Source: RGIG4097 sp964550635 (lineage in GTDB: Bacteria; Bacillota; Clostridia; Christensenellales; CAG-917). Taken from it: 64,000 nt of DNA. The DNA is taken from positions 7,021-71,020 of the forward strand of contig CAZJZV010000007.1 in NCBI GenBank assembly GCA_964550635.1. The letters are read 5' to 3'. Below the pieces are notes generated by a model, which saw nothing but the letters and a program-made list of their open reading frames with translations, searched no databases and had not been told where the DNA came from. Position 1 is the first letter of the stretch. The number at the start of each line of letters is the position of its first letter. Below, in pieces: positions 35,027-43,002 of this stretch. Made by a program: the position numbers and the translations under genes.

Positions 35027-35710
35027 ATGAAAACTGCAGCAATTACGATTTCGGCAATAACCGCAATATTCGTCGTTTTGACTCTCGTCTACGACAACAA
35101 AGGGGACGTCAACAAAAAGACTATCTTCAAAAGTTTGGCAAGTCTATGTTTTGTCGTGAGCGGAGCAATCGCATACTCCACCAATCCGACGAACACTTCC
35201 ACCTTGATTTTCTGCGCACTTGTCGCAGGACTCATCGGGGACGTACTTCTCGGTTACCGCTCCAAAAACGCAAAAATCCAAATGGCACTTGACGCGGGCG
35301 GTATGCTTGCGTTTATCGCGGGACACGTGCTTTTCATCACCGCATTCATTTTGCGCACGACGACTTTCAACTACGCACTGCTTGCTCTCGTCTTCGGACT
35401 TCCCGTCGTGGTCGTGATTTTGTTCATCGCAAAACTTCTCACCGCCGACAAACCTATTATGGCGGTAGGCGCACTCCTCTATTCCGCAGTCGCGGGCGCA
35501 TTCCTTGCAAGTGCGTGCAACCTTTATATGAGCGGAGCGACCGCCGTCACCAAAATGATATTGGCAGGTACGGTGCTATTTGCGGCAAGCGATTTGATAC
35601 TTGCGTTTCTCAACTACAACAAGACCGTCAATCGCAAAGCGGTATTTCCGTTTGTTCTTGTCTTCTACTACGTAGGACAAAACCTTATTGCACTCTCGAT
35701 GATGATATGA
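35027..35710 (+). CDS. YhhN-family membrane protein (lysoplasmalogenase-like)
   Basis: A 227-aa, roughly eight-helix membrane protein of the YhhN/TMEM86 family. Conserved acidic and glycine motifs are LIGDVLLGYRSK (near 70), AGHVLFITAF (near 100), GTVLFAASDLILAF (near 190) and YYVGQNLIALS at the end. Characterised members hydrolyse the vinyl-ether bond of lysoplasmalogens, consistent with the plasmalogens of anaerobic Clostridia; activity here is inferred. The start follows AGGTGAT. The stop overlaps queH by 4 nt. Confidence 0.85.
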   Translation: MKTAAITISAITAIFVVLTLVYDNKGDVNKKTIFKSLASLCFVVSGAIAYSTNPTNTSTLIFCALVAGLIGDVLLGYRSKNAKIQMALDAGGMLAFIAGHVLFITAFILRTTTFNYALLALVFGLPVVVVILFIAKLLTADKPIMAVGALLYSAVAGAFLASACNLYMSGATAVTKMILAGTVLFAASDLILAFLNYNKTVNRKAVFPFVLVFYYVGQNLIALSMMI

Positions 35711-36279
35711 CGATAAACGATTTTCTCAACTCAAACGAAAAACCCCGTCTTCTTCTGCACGTATGTTGCGCGCCGTGTTTTTGCGGTTCGATCGAAAAAC
35801 TGACCGAGCACTTCGACGTCACGGCTTTTTTCTACAATCCAAACATACAACCGAAAGAAGAGTTTATAAAGCGTGAAAATGCACTTAAAACATTGATTGA
35901 GCATTTTCCGTCCGTGAAATTGATTGTCCCCGAACAAGACGAAAGCGAATTTTTGACGGCAAGCAAAGGGCTTGAAAAAGAGCGCGAAGGGGGCTTGAGA
36001 TGCCCCGAATGTTTCAAATTGCGCCTATACAAAACGGCGGAATTTTTGGCGGAGCACAAAGACGAATACGACTATTTCGCAACCACTCTCACCGTCAGTC
36101 CGCACAAAAACGCACCCTTAATCAACGAGATAGGCCGTGCCGTCGCGAAGGAATTTTCAGTCGAATATCTCGACTCCGATTTCAAAAAACAAAACGGTTT
36201 TCTCCGCTCCGTCACCCTTGCAAAAGAACTTGATATCTACCGCCAAAACTTCTGCGGTTGCTCATTTTCGAGAGTATGA
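35707..36279 (+). CDS. queH: Epoxyqueuosine reductase QueH
   Basis: A 190-aa QueH (former DUF208), the iron-sulfur enzyme for the last step of queuosine synthesis in tRNA wobble position 34. Cysteine motifs HVCCAPCFCG (near 18), LRCPECFKLRLYKTAEF (near 98) and the terminal CGC (FCGCSF) are intact. It is translationally coupled to the YhhN gene. A longer frame upstream belongs to the other reading frame of that gene and is not the start. Confidence 0.93.
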   Translation: MTINDFLNSNEKPRLLLHVCCAPCFCGSIEKLTEHFDVTAFFYNPNIQPKEEFIKRENALKTLIEHFPSVKLIVPEQDESEFLTASKGLEKEREGGLRCPECFKLRLYKTAEFLAEHKDEYDYFATTLTVSPHKNAPLINEIGRAVAKEFSVEYLDSDFKKQNGFLRSVTLAKELDIYRQNFCGCSFSRV

Positions 36280-36296
36280 AAGCGGTGCGCTCCCGC

Positions 36297-36385
36297 GAGA
36301 TTCCCACGCTACGCTCGGAATGACAGAAAAAGTACGTGCCACCCCATTATGTCATTGCGAGGAGCAAAGCGACGTGGCAATCTCC
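36297..36385. repeat. Two REP-like hairpins after queH
   Basis: Bases 36297-36326 (GAGATTCCCACGCTACGCTC then GGAATGACAG) match the repeat at 6748 in reverse. Bases 36351-36385 (GTCATTGCGAGGAGCAAAGC then GACGTGGCAATCTCC) are a second family, also seen diverged at 16704. They open a gene-free stretch running to 36828. Confidence 0.75.
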
Positions 36386-36412
36386 TGCTAAGGCACCACT
36401 TAAACAATATAC

Positions 36413-36581
36413 TGATTTCCGCTTGGGGACAGGGATGAAAACTTATTTCTAAATCTATCACGAAAAAAAACAGTTTTTGAAAATTCCTATGAACAGTGGC
36501 TTTTCTTCTTTGATTTCCGCTTGGGGACGGGGATTAAAGCGGAAATCATTTCCTATTTTGTCCCCGTCCCCAAGCGGAAAT
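36413..36581. repeat. Half copy and full copy of the RAYT-type palindrome
   Basis: Bases 36413-36440 are one arm (GATTTCCGCTTGGGGACAGG...). Bases 36513-36581 are a 69-bp copy with perfect 21-bp outer arms (ATTTCCGCTTGGGGACGGGGA minus one base on each report, and its complement) but a diverged centre. Both match the palindromes flanking the transposase gene at 56850 and 57790. The 72 bp between them hold nothing I recognise. Confidence 0.8.
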
Positions 36582-36640
36582 GTTTCACTTCGGCTTTGCA
36601 AAAATATAACTCACTTTCTTTGATAAGGTACATTCCCATG

Positions 36641-36829
36641 AGATTCCCACGCTCCGCTCGGAATGACAGAGAATTAAATCCGCAATATGCAAACGGCGTA
36701 ATGCATTTCACTACGCCGTCTTGCATATATCATGCTTGCATAGCAAGTATATCATATGGCGCAAGCCATATATCATACGTTCCGCAAGGAACGTATATCA
36801 TTAAAAAATCCGCTATAAGCGGATTTTTT
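36641..36829. repeat. Composite repeat B: REP-like sequence plus five-hairpin array
   Basis: The same architecture as repeat A. A GGAATGACAGAGAA segment leads into five hairpins joined by ATATATCAT: 36685-36728 (long), 36735-36747 (CTTGC/GCAAG), 36756-36769 (ATGGC/GCCAT), 36777-36794 (ACGTTCC/GGAACGT) and 36803-36829 (12-bp stem AAAAAATCCGCT). Stems 1, 3, 4 and 5 differ from repeat A in sequence yet pair perfectly or nearly so; stem 2 and the linkers are conserved. Confidence 0.85.
36803..36829 (-). terminator. V-ATPase operon terminator (fifth hairpin of repeat B)
   Basis: A perfect 12-bp stem (AAAAAATCCGCT / AGCGGATTTTTT) with loop TAT and a T-tract on the minus strand. Its first base overlaps the subunit D stop codon. 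Confidence 0.8.
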
Positions 36830-37464
36830 CACTCTTGTTTGTTTTCAATCATCGACTTGACTTTCATGATTCGGATTGTCGAACTGCGTTCGTTTTCGTC
36901 AAGTTTCATCGTGATATACTTTATCGTTTCTTCGAGTTGCGGTATCATCACGTATTCGAGTGCGTTGACTCTTCTGCGGTTTTTCTCAATCTCGTCGGCA
37001 AGCATATTGCATGATTTTTCCACTTCGGCGAGTTTCAAAAGGTCGCCGAGAAGTCCCGAAAGAGTCGCTATCGAATCGTCCAACTCTGCGGTGACTCCCG
37101 CAAAGGAATAAGGATAAAGTTCCTTGCTCTCCCCTTCTTCGATTTCAAATGCGGGGACGTCAACTCCCATAAGGTTCTTTTCGGACAACACGAGATTTAC
37201 GGATGCAGACGGCATGGCAATAGCTTCTTCGATGGTCGCATCGCTTGAAACCGCGCGAGCGAGCATGAAGTTTTTGAGCGCATCCGAAAGTTTGCCTTCC
37301 ACTTCTTCGCGTAGGCGTTTGTTTTCTCTGACGAGCATCATAAATTGACGTATCATTTCATCCGATTTATCTTTCAGGAGTTTATGCCCGCGCGTAGCGG
37401 TTTTCAGGCGGTTTTTGAGCCGTCTCAACTCCATTCTTGTCGGATTTACGTTCAATCTTGCCAT
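36829..37464 (-). CDS. ntpD: V-type ATPase subunit D
   Basis: A 211-aa central-stalk subunit, an antiparallel coiled coil. The N-terminus RLNVNPTRMELRRLKNRLK and the C-terminal RRVNALEYVMIPQLEETIKY are family signatures. It rotates inside the A3B3 head together with subunit F. Last gene of the operon, 6 nt after subunit B. Confidence 0.95.
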   Translation of the reverse strand: MARLNVNPTRMELRRLKNRLKTATRGHKLLKDKSDEMIRQFMMLVRENKRLREEVEGKLSDALKNFMLARAVSSDATIEEAIAMPSASVNLVLSEKNLMGVDVPAFEIEEGESKELYPYSFAGVTAELDDSIATLSGLLGDLLKLAEVEKSCNMLADEIEKNRRRVNALEYVMIPQLEETIKYITMKLDENERSSTIRIMKVKSMIENKQE

Positions 37465-37470
37465 AACTGA

Positions 37471-38850
37471 TTAGTCCTTGTTTTCGGGGAGATACTTGTC
37501 AAGGTAGGCGTCGCGGATACGTTTCAACTCACCGCGGGGGAGCATACCGAGAAGTTCCCAACCGATATTGAGAGTTTCTTCAATGGTGCGGTTTGTGGAA
37601 AAGCCTTGAGATACGTAGCGTTTCTCAAACTCTTCCGCGAACCTTGCGAACTTCTTGTCCACTTCGGTAAGCGCCGCTTCGCCGAGAATGGAACTCAATT
37701 CTTTTGCTTCCTTACCCTGCGCATACGCACTGAACAGTTGGTTCATCGTATCTGCGTGGTCTTCTCTCGTCTTGCCCGCGCCTATGCCCTTATCTTTCAA
37801 ACGAGACAGGGACGGCAACACGTCGATAGGGGGATTAAGTCCTTTCTTGTAGAGTTCTCTCGACAAGATGATTTGTCCTTCGGTGATGTAGCCGGTAAGG
37901 TCTGGAATGGGGTGCGTTTTGTCGTCTTCGGGCATGGTCAGGATAGGAATTTGAGTGATTGAGCCCTTCTTCCCCACTATTCTGCCCGCGCGCTCGTACA
38001 TAGTCGCAAGGTTGGTGTAGAGATAACCGGGGTAACCGCGACGGCCGGGGACTTCCTTTCTTGCCGCGGAAACTTCACGGAGAGCCTCTGCGTAGTTTGT
38101 TATATCGGTGGTGATGACAAGGACGTGCATATCCTTTTCATATGCGAGATATTCCGCCGCCGTGAGAGCCATACGCGGAGTTGCGATACGCTCGATTGCG
38201 GGGTCGTTTGCGAGATTGACGAAGACGACTGCTCTTTCGATTGCGCCTGTTTTTCTGAAGTCGGAGATGAAGAAATCCGCTTCTTCGAAGGTTATGCCGA
38301 CTGCCGCGAAAACGACTGCGAATTTGCTATCCGAGCCGAGCACTTTCGCTTGACGCGCGATTTGTGCCGCAAGTTCTGCGTGGGGCAAACCCGACATCGA
38401 GAATACGGGAAGTTTTTGTCCTCTGACAAGGGTGTTAAGTCCGTCTATCGCACTCACGCCGGTTTGGATAAATTCGTTGGGATAGTCGCGTGCGACAGGG
38501 TTTATCGGTTGCCCGTTGATATCCATTTTCATTTCGGGGATGATAGGCGCACCGCCGTCGCGGGGGTTGCCCATACCGTCGAAAACTCTGCCGAGCATTT
38601 CTTCGGACACGCCGAGTTCCATACTTCTGCCAAGAAATCTTGCCTTTGAAGTGGACATCTTCAAGCCTTGAGACGGTTCGAATAGTTGGACGAGTGCCTT
38701 ATCGCGATTGACTTCGAGCACTTTACCGCGTCTGACGTCCCCGTTTTCCTGTCTAATCTCCACGAGTTCGTCGTATTTTGCGCCGTCCACGCCCTCGACG
38801 AGCATAAGCGGACCTACGATTTCTCTTATGGTCTTATATTCTTTAAGCAT
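37471..38850 (-). CDS. ntpB: V-type ATPase subunit B (non-catalytic)
   Basis: A 459-aa regulatory head subunit. It has the family core (IQTGVSAIDGLNTLVRGQKL, FSMSGLPHAELAAQIARQ) with a degenerate P-loop as expected. The ATG at 38850 has AAGGAGG upstream, located inside the end of the subunit A gene (8-nt overlap); a longer frame starts before that site. Confidence 0.95.
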   Translation of the reverse strand: MLKEYKTIREIVGPLMLVEGVDGAKYDELVEIRQENGDVRRGKVLEVNRDKALVQLFEPSQGLKMSTSKARFLGRSMELGVSEEMLGRVFDGMGNPRDGGAPIIPEMKMDINGQPINPVARDYPNEFIQTGVSAIDGLNTLVRGQKLPVFSMSGLPHAELAAQIARQAKVLGSDSKFAVVFAAVGITFEEADFFISDFRKTGAIERAVVFVNLANDPAIERIATPRMALTAAEYLAYEKDMHVLVITTDITNYAEALREVSAARKEVPGRRGYPGYLYTNLATMYERAGRIVGKKGSITQIPILTMPEDDKTHPIPDLTGYITEGQIILSRELYKKGLNPPIDVLPSLSRLKDKGIGAGKTREDHADTMNQLFSAYAQGKEAKELSSILGEAALTEVDKKFARFAEEFEKRYVSQGFSTNRTIEETLNIGWELLGMLPRGELKRIRDAYLDKYLPENKD

Positions 38851-40612
38851 TGATGCCTCCTTCGCCTGAAAGAGCAAGCATTTGTTTCTTGAGTTCCTGT
38901 TCGAGCAGGTCGAATTTGCCCATTTCGTCTTCGGGGATATACTTCGCTCTGCCGATTTGGTCCTTTATTTTAAGTTCGAGAATATCTTCGATATCCACGT
39001 TCTTATCGAGAGCGTCGTTGCCCTGACGATAAAATTCAAGGATGAGTTTCAACATTCTGCACTGCTTGTCAAGGGATGCGTAAGTGTCGACTTCGTGGAA
39101 AGCGTTTTGGTGCAGATAGTCTTCACGCAGGGATTTTGCGGTTTCCATAGTCAACCTATCCTTCGGTGAAAGCGCGTCCATACCGACGAGTTGCACGATT
39201 TCATTGAGCGACGCTTCTTCTTGCAATATTCTCATTGCGGTTGTGCGCAGACTCACCCATTCGTCCCCGACGTTGTCCTGATACCATTCGCCGAGTTTGT
39301 CCGCATAGAGAGAGTAGCTCGTGAGCCAGTCGACCGCGGGGAAATGACGCTTGTATGCAAGAGACGCGGACAATCCCCAGAACACTTTGACGATACGCAA
39401 CGTGCTTTGGGATACGGGTTCACTCAAATCTCCGCCCGGAGGCGATACCGCGCCTATTGCGGTAATCGAGCCGATTTCACCGTTTCCGCCGAGCACTTTG
39501 ACAAGCCCCGCTCTCTCGTAAAATTCCGCAAGACGAGAACTGAGATATGCGGGATAGCCTTCTTCACCGGGCATTTCTTCAAGACGACCGCTCATTTCGC
39601 GCAACGCTTCCGCCCAACGAGAAGTGGAGTCCGCCATGATTGCGACCGAGTAGCCCATATCGCGGAAATATTCCGCAATCGTGATACCGGTATAAATGGA
39701 CGCTTCACGCGCCGCGACGGGCATATCCGACGTATTCGCGATAAGCACCGTTCTTTTCATCAAAGGTTCACCGCTACGGGGGTCTTTGAGTTCGGGAAAT
39801 TCGTTCAAAACGTCCGTCATTTCGTTACCGCGCTCACCGCAACCGACGTAGACGATAATATCCGCATCCGCCCATTTTGCAAGTTGGTGTTGGACGACGG
39901 TTTTTCCGCTTCCGAAAGGTCCGGGGACTGCCGCAACACCGCCTTTTGCGATAGGGAACAAAGTGTCGATGACGCGTTGTCCGGTGATAAGCGGGGTTTT
40001 CGGGGAGAGTTTTTCAAGGTACGGTCTGCCTTTACGGACGGGCCAACGTTGCAACATACAAACGTTCACGTCCCCTTTGTCCGTTTCGACGACTGCGACC
40101 GTTTCATCCACCGTGAAAGCACCCGATTTTATCTCTTTTACGGTGCCTTTCACGCCGTAAGGAATCATAATCTTGTGAAGGACGAGCACGTTTTCCTGCA
40201 CCGTACCGACGACGCTACCCGCACTCACGCTGTCTCCGACCTTTGCGACGGGGGTGAAATCCCACTTTTTCTCGTGGTCGACCGCAGGGACGTAAACTCC
40301 CCTTGCGATTCTGTCGCCCGACACTTCATAGAGTTTTTTTAGCGGTCTTTGGATTCCGTCGTAGATACCCTCGATAAGTCCGGGGGCAAGTTCGACGGAC
40401 AGGGGCATACCCGTAGATACGACCTCTTCACCGGGACCGAGTCCGCTCGTTTCTTCGTAGACCTGAATGGAGGCTTTATCTCCTCTCATTTCGATGATTT
40501 CGCCGATGAGTTGCTTGTCGCTGACTCTGACGACGTCATACATCTTGCTATCCGCCATATTTTCTGCGATGATCAACGGTCCGGAAACCTTAACGATTCT
40601 TCCTGTTTCCAT
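38843..40612 (-). CDS. ntpA: V-type ATPase subunit A (catalytic)
   Basis: A 589-aa catalytic subunit. Walker A is PFGSGKTVVQHQLAKW (near residue 230) and the following YVGCGERGNEM carries the catalytic Glu. The bulge domain specific to A subunits (about 110-190, VGTVQENVLVLHKIMIP) distinguishes it from F-type beta. The start shares one base with the stop of the subunit F gene. Confidence 0.96.
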   Translation of the reverse strand: METGRIVKVSGPLIIAENMADSKMYDVVRVSDKQLIGEIIEMRGDKASIQVYEETSGLGPGEEVVSTGMPLSVELAPGLIEGIYDGIQRPLKKLYEVSGDRIARGVYVPAVDHEKKWDFTPVAKVGDSVSAGSVVGTVQENVLVLHKIMIPYGVKGTVKEIKSGAFTVDETVAVVETDKGDVNVCMLQRWPVRKGRPYLEKLSPKTPLITGQRVIDTLFPIAKGGVAAVPGPFGSGKTVVQHQLAKWADADIIVYVGCGERGNEMTDVLNEFPELKDPRSGEPLMKRTVLIANTSDMPVAAREASIYTGITIAEYFRDMGYSVAIMADSTSRWAEALREMSGRLEEMPGEEGYPAYLSSRLAEFYERAGLVKVLGGNGEIGSITAIGAVSPPGGDLSEPVSQSTLRIVKVFWGLSASLAYKRHFPAVDWLTSYSLYADKLGEWYQDNVGDEWVSLRTTAMRILQEEASLNEIVQLVGMDALSPKDRLTMETAKSLREDYLHQNAFHEVDTYASLDKQCRMLKLILEFYRQGNDALDKNVDIEDILELKIKDQIGRAKYIPEDEMGKFDLLEQELKKQMLALSGEGGINA

Positions 40613-40944
40613 TATTTATCCTCTCTGTTGTCAAACAAAATATCCGAGCCGATAGCCTTTTCCACGTCGCTTTGTATTCCGCGCATACCGAAACCGCTAT
40701 TGCCTTCAGCGGACGGAATGGGGACGACGACGGGATAAGGTCTTGACTTATACCGTTTGAGCAAACTTTCAATACTTATTGCTATTTTATCCGTGATGAA
40801 GATTACGGAATAATTTCTTGCGACCTGCTTGACGATTTCTCTTGCGTCGCTTTCGTTGTCAACGGGAAAGATGTCAAGACCGATAGCCTTGAATGCAAGG
40901 ACGGAATCCTTATCACCTACGACCGCAATACCGTTACGCTCCAT
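40612..40944 (-). CDS. ntpG: V-type ATPase subunit F (central stalk)
   Basis: About 110 aa, Rossmann-like (GIAVVGDKDSVLAFKAIGLD, VARNYSVIFITDKIA) with the flexible C-terminal segment. Called NtpG in Enterococcus hirae. The start is ambiguous: ATG at 40944 gives the family N-terminus; a GTG at 40953 is closer to AAAGGA. The gene overlaps subunit C. Confidence 0.88.
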   Translation of the reverse strand: MERNGIAVVGDKDSVLAFKAIGLDIFPVDNESDAREIVKQVARNYSVIFITDKIAISIESLLKRYKSRPYPVVVPIPSAEGNSGFGMRGIQSDVEKAIGSDILFDNREDK

Positions 40945-41902
40945 AAATTTCACGAGTCCTTTCTTTGATAAGTGACGGATTTACATGGTTCTTGATACCC
41001 GCCACGATGAGTTTTGCAACCTTGATTTCAGTGCGTTTTGCAAGATAGTAGTACACAATCGGAGACGGAGATTCAAGGTCGTTGAATTCCTTTTTCCAAC
41101 CGTCGAGAATAGCGTTGTCAACTTCGGTTTCAAACTGCGCCAAACTTCCGCCGTCCGCAAGCAGTGCGAACAAATCGAAATACTCTGTGTTTTTGAGTTC
41201 GTTTTTGAGTGCTTCGTTAGAGCCGAAACACCTTTCAAAAACGTCGAGCGCAATCTTTCCGCCGTCAATGAAGTTTTCTTTGAAAAAGTCAACGTCCGCG
41301 CCGATTTTCTCCGTGCGATAAAAGGTCGATATATTCGCAACGTCAATCTTGAAAACGAAGTGCGAAACAAGTTTTTTACCGCCTTTTTTCGCTCTTTCGA
41401 GTTGTTCGCGGAAAGTCGCTCTGTCAAGGGTTATATCGACGTAGCGCGAAGTTATCCCGCCGTCCGCTATCTTTTTGGATATATCCGCGAGTGCGTCCGC
41501 AAGCACCTGACTCACTCCGTCATAATAGCCGTCAATCGCGGATTTGATATTCTCAACGCTCGTCAAACCTTCGGGCATGAGAGCGGGTTTATCCCCTGTG
41601 ATTTCCGCTTTCACAAGTGCTTTTGCATTGTGGAAATCCGCGTCGAGCAAGAGTGCGTCGAGCGCCCCGCCCACGTTGAATGCGCGAAGCAATGACACCG
41701 CGTTTTCCTCTTCCTTTTCGATGAGAGTGTCAAAATCGCCTTGCGCGACGGTCTGTCCTTGTCCGAAACCCAGTTCTAGCATAACCTTAAACGCCTCGTC
41801 CGTAGACGAGCATTCGGCGAGCCTTTGCATATGCTGTGAAGTCAGCAATTTGCTCTCCATGGCTTTTATTCGAGCGTTTTCAAACAAAAACTTGTCGGAC
41901 AT
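40934..41902 (-). CDS. ntpC: V-type ATPase subunit C (rotor socket)
   Basis: A 322-aa all-helical funnel subunit linking the central stalk to the membrane ring (FLFENARIKAMESKLLTSQ; YYYLAKRTEIKVAKLIVAGI at the end). The sequence is weakly conserved overall, but position and C-terminal motif are diagnostic. Confidence 0.92.
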   Translation of the reverse strand: MSDKFLFENARIKAMESKLLTSQHMQRLAECSSTDEAFKVMLELGFGQGQTVAQGDFDTLIEKEEENAVSLLRAFNVGGALDALLLDADFHNAKALVKAEITGDKPALMPEGLTSVENIKSAIDGYYDGVSQVLADALADISKKIADGGITSRYVDITLDRATFREQLERAKKGGKKLVSHFVFKIDVANISTFYRTEKIGADVDFFKENFIDGGKIALDVFERCFGSNEALKNELKNTEYFDLFALLADGGSLAQFETEVDNAILDGWKKEFNDLESPSPIVYYYLAKRTEIKVAKLIVAGIKNHVNPSLIKERTREIYGA

Positions 41903-42477
41903 CAGTCGAACAACTCCTTCGCGACTTTTCCTTCGGTATCCTCTCTCAACACGTCGAGTTCCGCTTCAAAAGTCAGATTTTTATCCACGCCTGCGCCTGC
42001 AAGCACCATACCGCCGTCGAAATCCCCGAACGTTTTTGACAAAGTCAGGGTGATACCCTTTTTCTTCGCGACGTCGGCAACGACTTTTTCGGTCACTATA
42101 TCCTTTTCGTTTTCGGATATAATCACGACGTCGCCGTCTTCCGCCTTGTCGAGCATGCCGAGAAGAAGTGCTTTCAAGGTTTTTTTGTCAAGACTATTCA
42201 GTTTCTCGAGCACGCGAGCATAGGTCAAATCGAGTGCCCTTGATTTTGCACCCAGACCGAGTTTTCTTGCGTCGAGTTCGGCAACGGTTTCGCTTCTTGA
42301 CGCGATTTCTGCGACTGCAACGTCGATTTCGTGCTTATTTTTCGCAAGATACTCTTTGCATTCGCTTGCGGCGGTAGCGATGATTTCGTCCGCTTTTATA
42401 CGGGCCTCTTCAAGCACCGCGCTTGCGCGCGCTTCCGCATCCGAAATAATCTTTTCGATGATTGCTTCTTTGCTCAT
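41902..42477 (-). CDS. ntpE: V-type ATPase subunit E (peripheral stalk)
   Basis: A 191-aa stator subunit: a long N-terminal helix (EAIIEKIISDAEARASAVLE) and a globular C-terminal domain (FGDFDGGMVLAGAGVDKNLT). Pairs with the G/H subunit encoded at the head of the operon. One-base overlap with subunit C. Confidence 0.93.
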   Translation of the reverse strand: MSKEAIIEKIISDAEARASAVLEEARIKADEIIATAASECKEYLAKNKHEIDVAVAEIASRSETVAELDARKLGLGAKSRALDLTYARVLEKLNSLDKKTLKALLLGMLDKAEDGDVVIISENEKDIVTEKVVADVAKKKGITLTLSKTFGDFDGGMVLAGAGVDKNLTFEAELDVLREDTEGKVAKELFD

Positions 42478-42489
42478 TTTGTCCTCTTA

Positions 42490-42972
42490 TTACGCTACCG
42501 TAGTGACCGCAGGCATCATAACCGCAAGGAAGGATACGAGCAATGCAAGGACTGCGTAGGTTTCGACCATTGCAGTCAAGATGATTGCTTTACCGCTTTC
42601 TTCGGGGCGTTTTGCCACGAGTGCGATACCGCTGCAAGCGACTTTGGATTGGTAGAGTGCGGAAAGAAGTCCTACGACTGCCATAGGCATACAACCTGCA
42701 AACAGAGTCAAGCCCGATTCAACGGTGAGTCCGAGGATTCCGCCGAACAAGTCGATTTTGATGAACACGATGAACGCGATCAACAAACCGTAAATGCCCT
42801 GCGTACCGGGGAGCAGTTGAAGAACAAGACACTTCGAGAATTTGTCAGGATCTTCTGCGGTTACGCCCGCCGCCGCCTTACCTGCCATACCGACGCCGAC
42901 TGCAGAGCCGATACCGGCGAAGATTGCCGCGCATGCCGCGCCGAGAACTGCGATAAATGTTCCGAGAGTCAT
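42490..42972 (-). CDS. ntpK: V-type ATPase subunit K, probable Na+-binding rotor ring
   Basis: A 160-aa duplicated proteolipid with four membrane helices. The residues that bind Na+ in Enterococcus hirae NtpK appear to be present: Leu, Thr and Gln in LLPGTQGIYG (first half), Gln in ALYQSK, and the essential Glu in AMVETYAVLA (fourth helix); the first half lacks the carboxylate, as in NtpK. This predicts Na+ rather than H+ transport. Ribosome-binding site GGAGG. Confidence 0.93.
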   Translation of the reverse strand: MTLGTFIAVLGAACAAIFAGIGSAVGVGMAGKAAAGVTAEDPDKFSKCLVLQLLPGTQGIYGLLIAFIVFIKIDLFGGILGLTVESGLTLFAGCMPMAVVGLLSALYQSKVACSGIALVAKRPEESGKAIILTAMVETYAVLALLVSFLAVMMPAVTTVA

Positions 42973-43002
42973 ATATTACCTCCTGCACGAACCGTGCATT
43001 TT

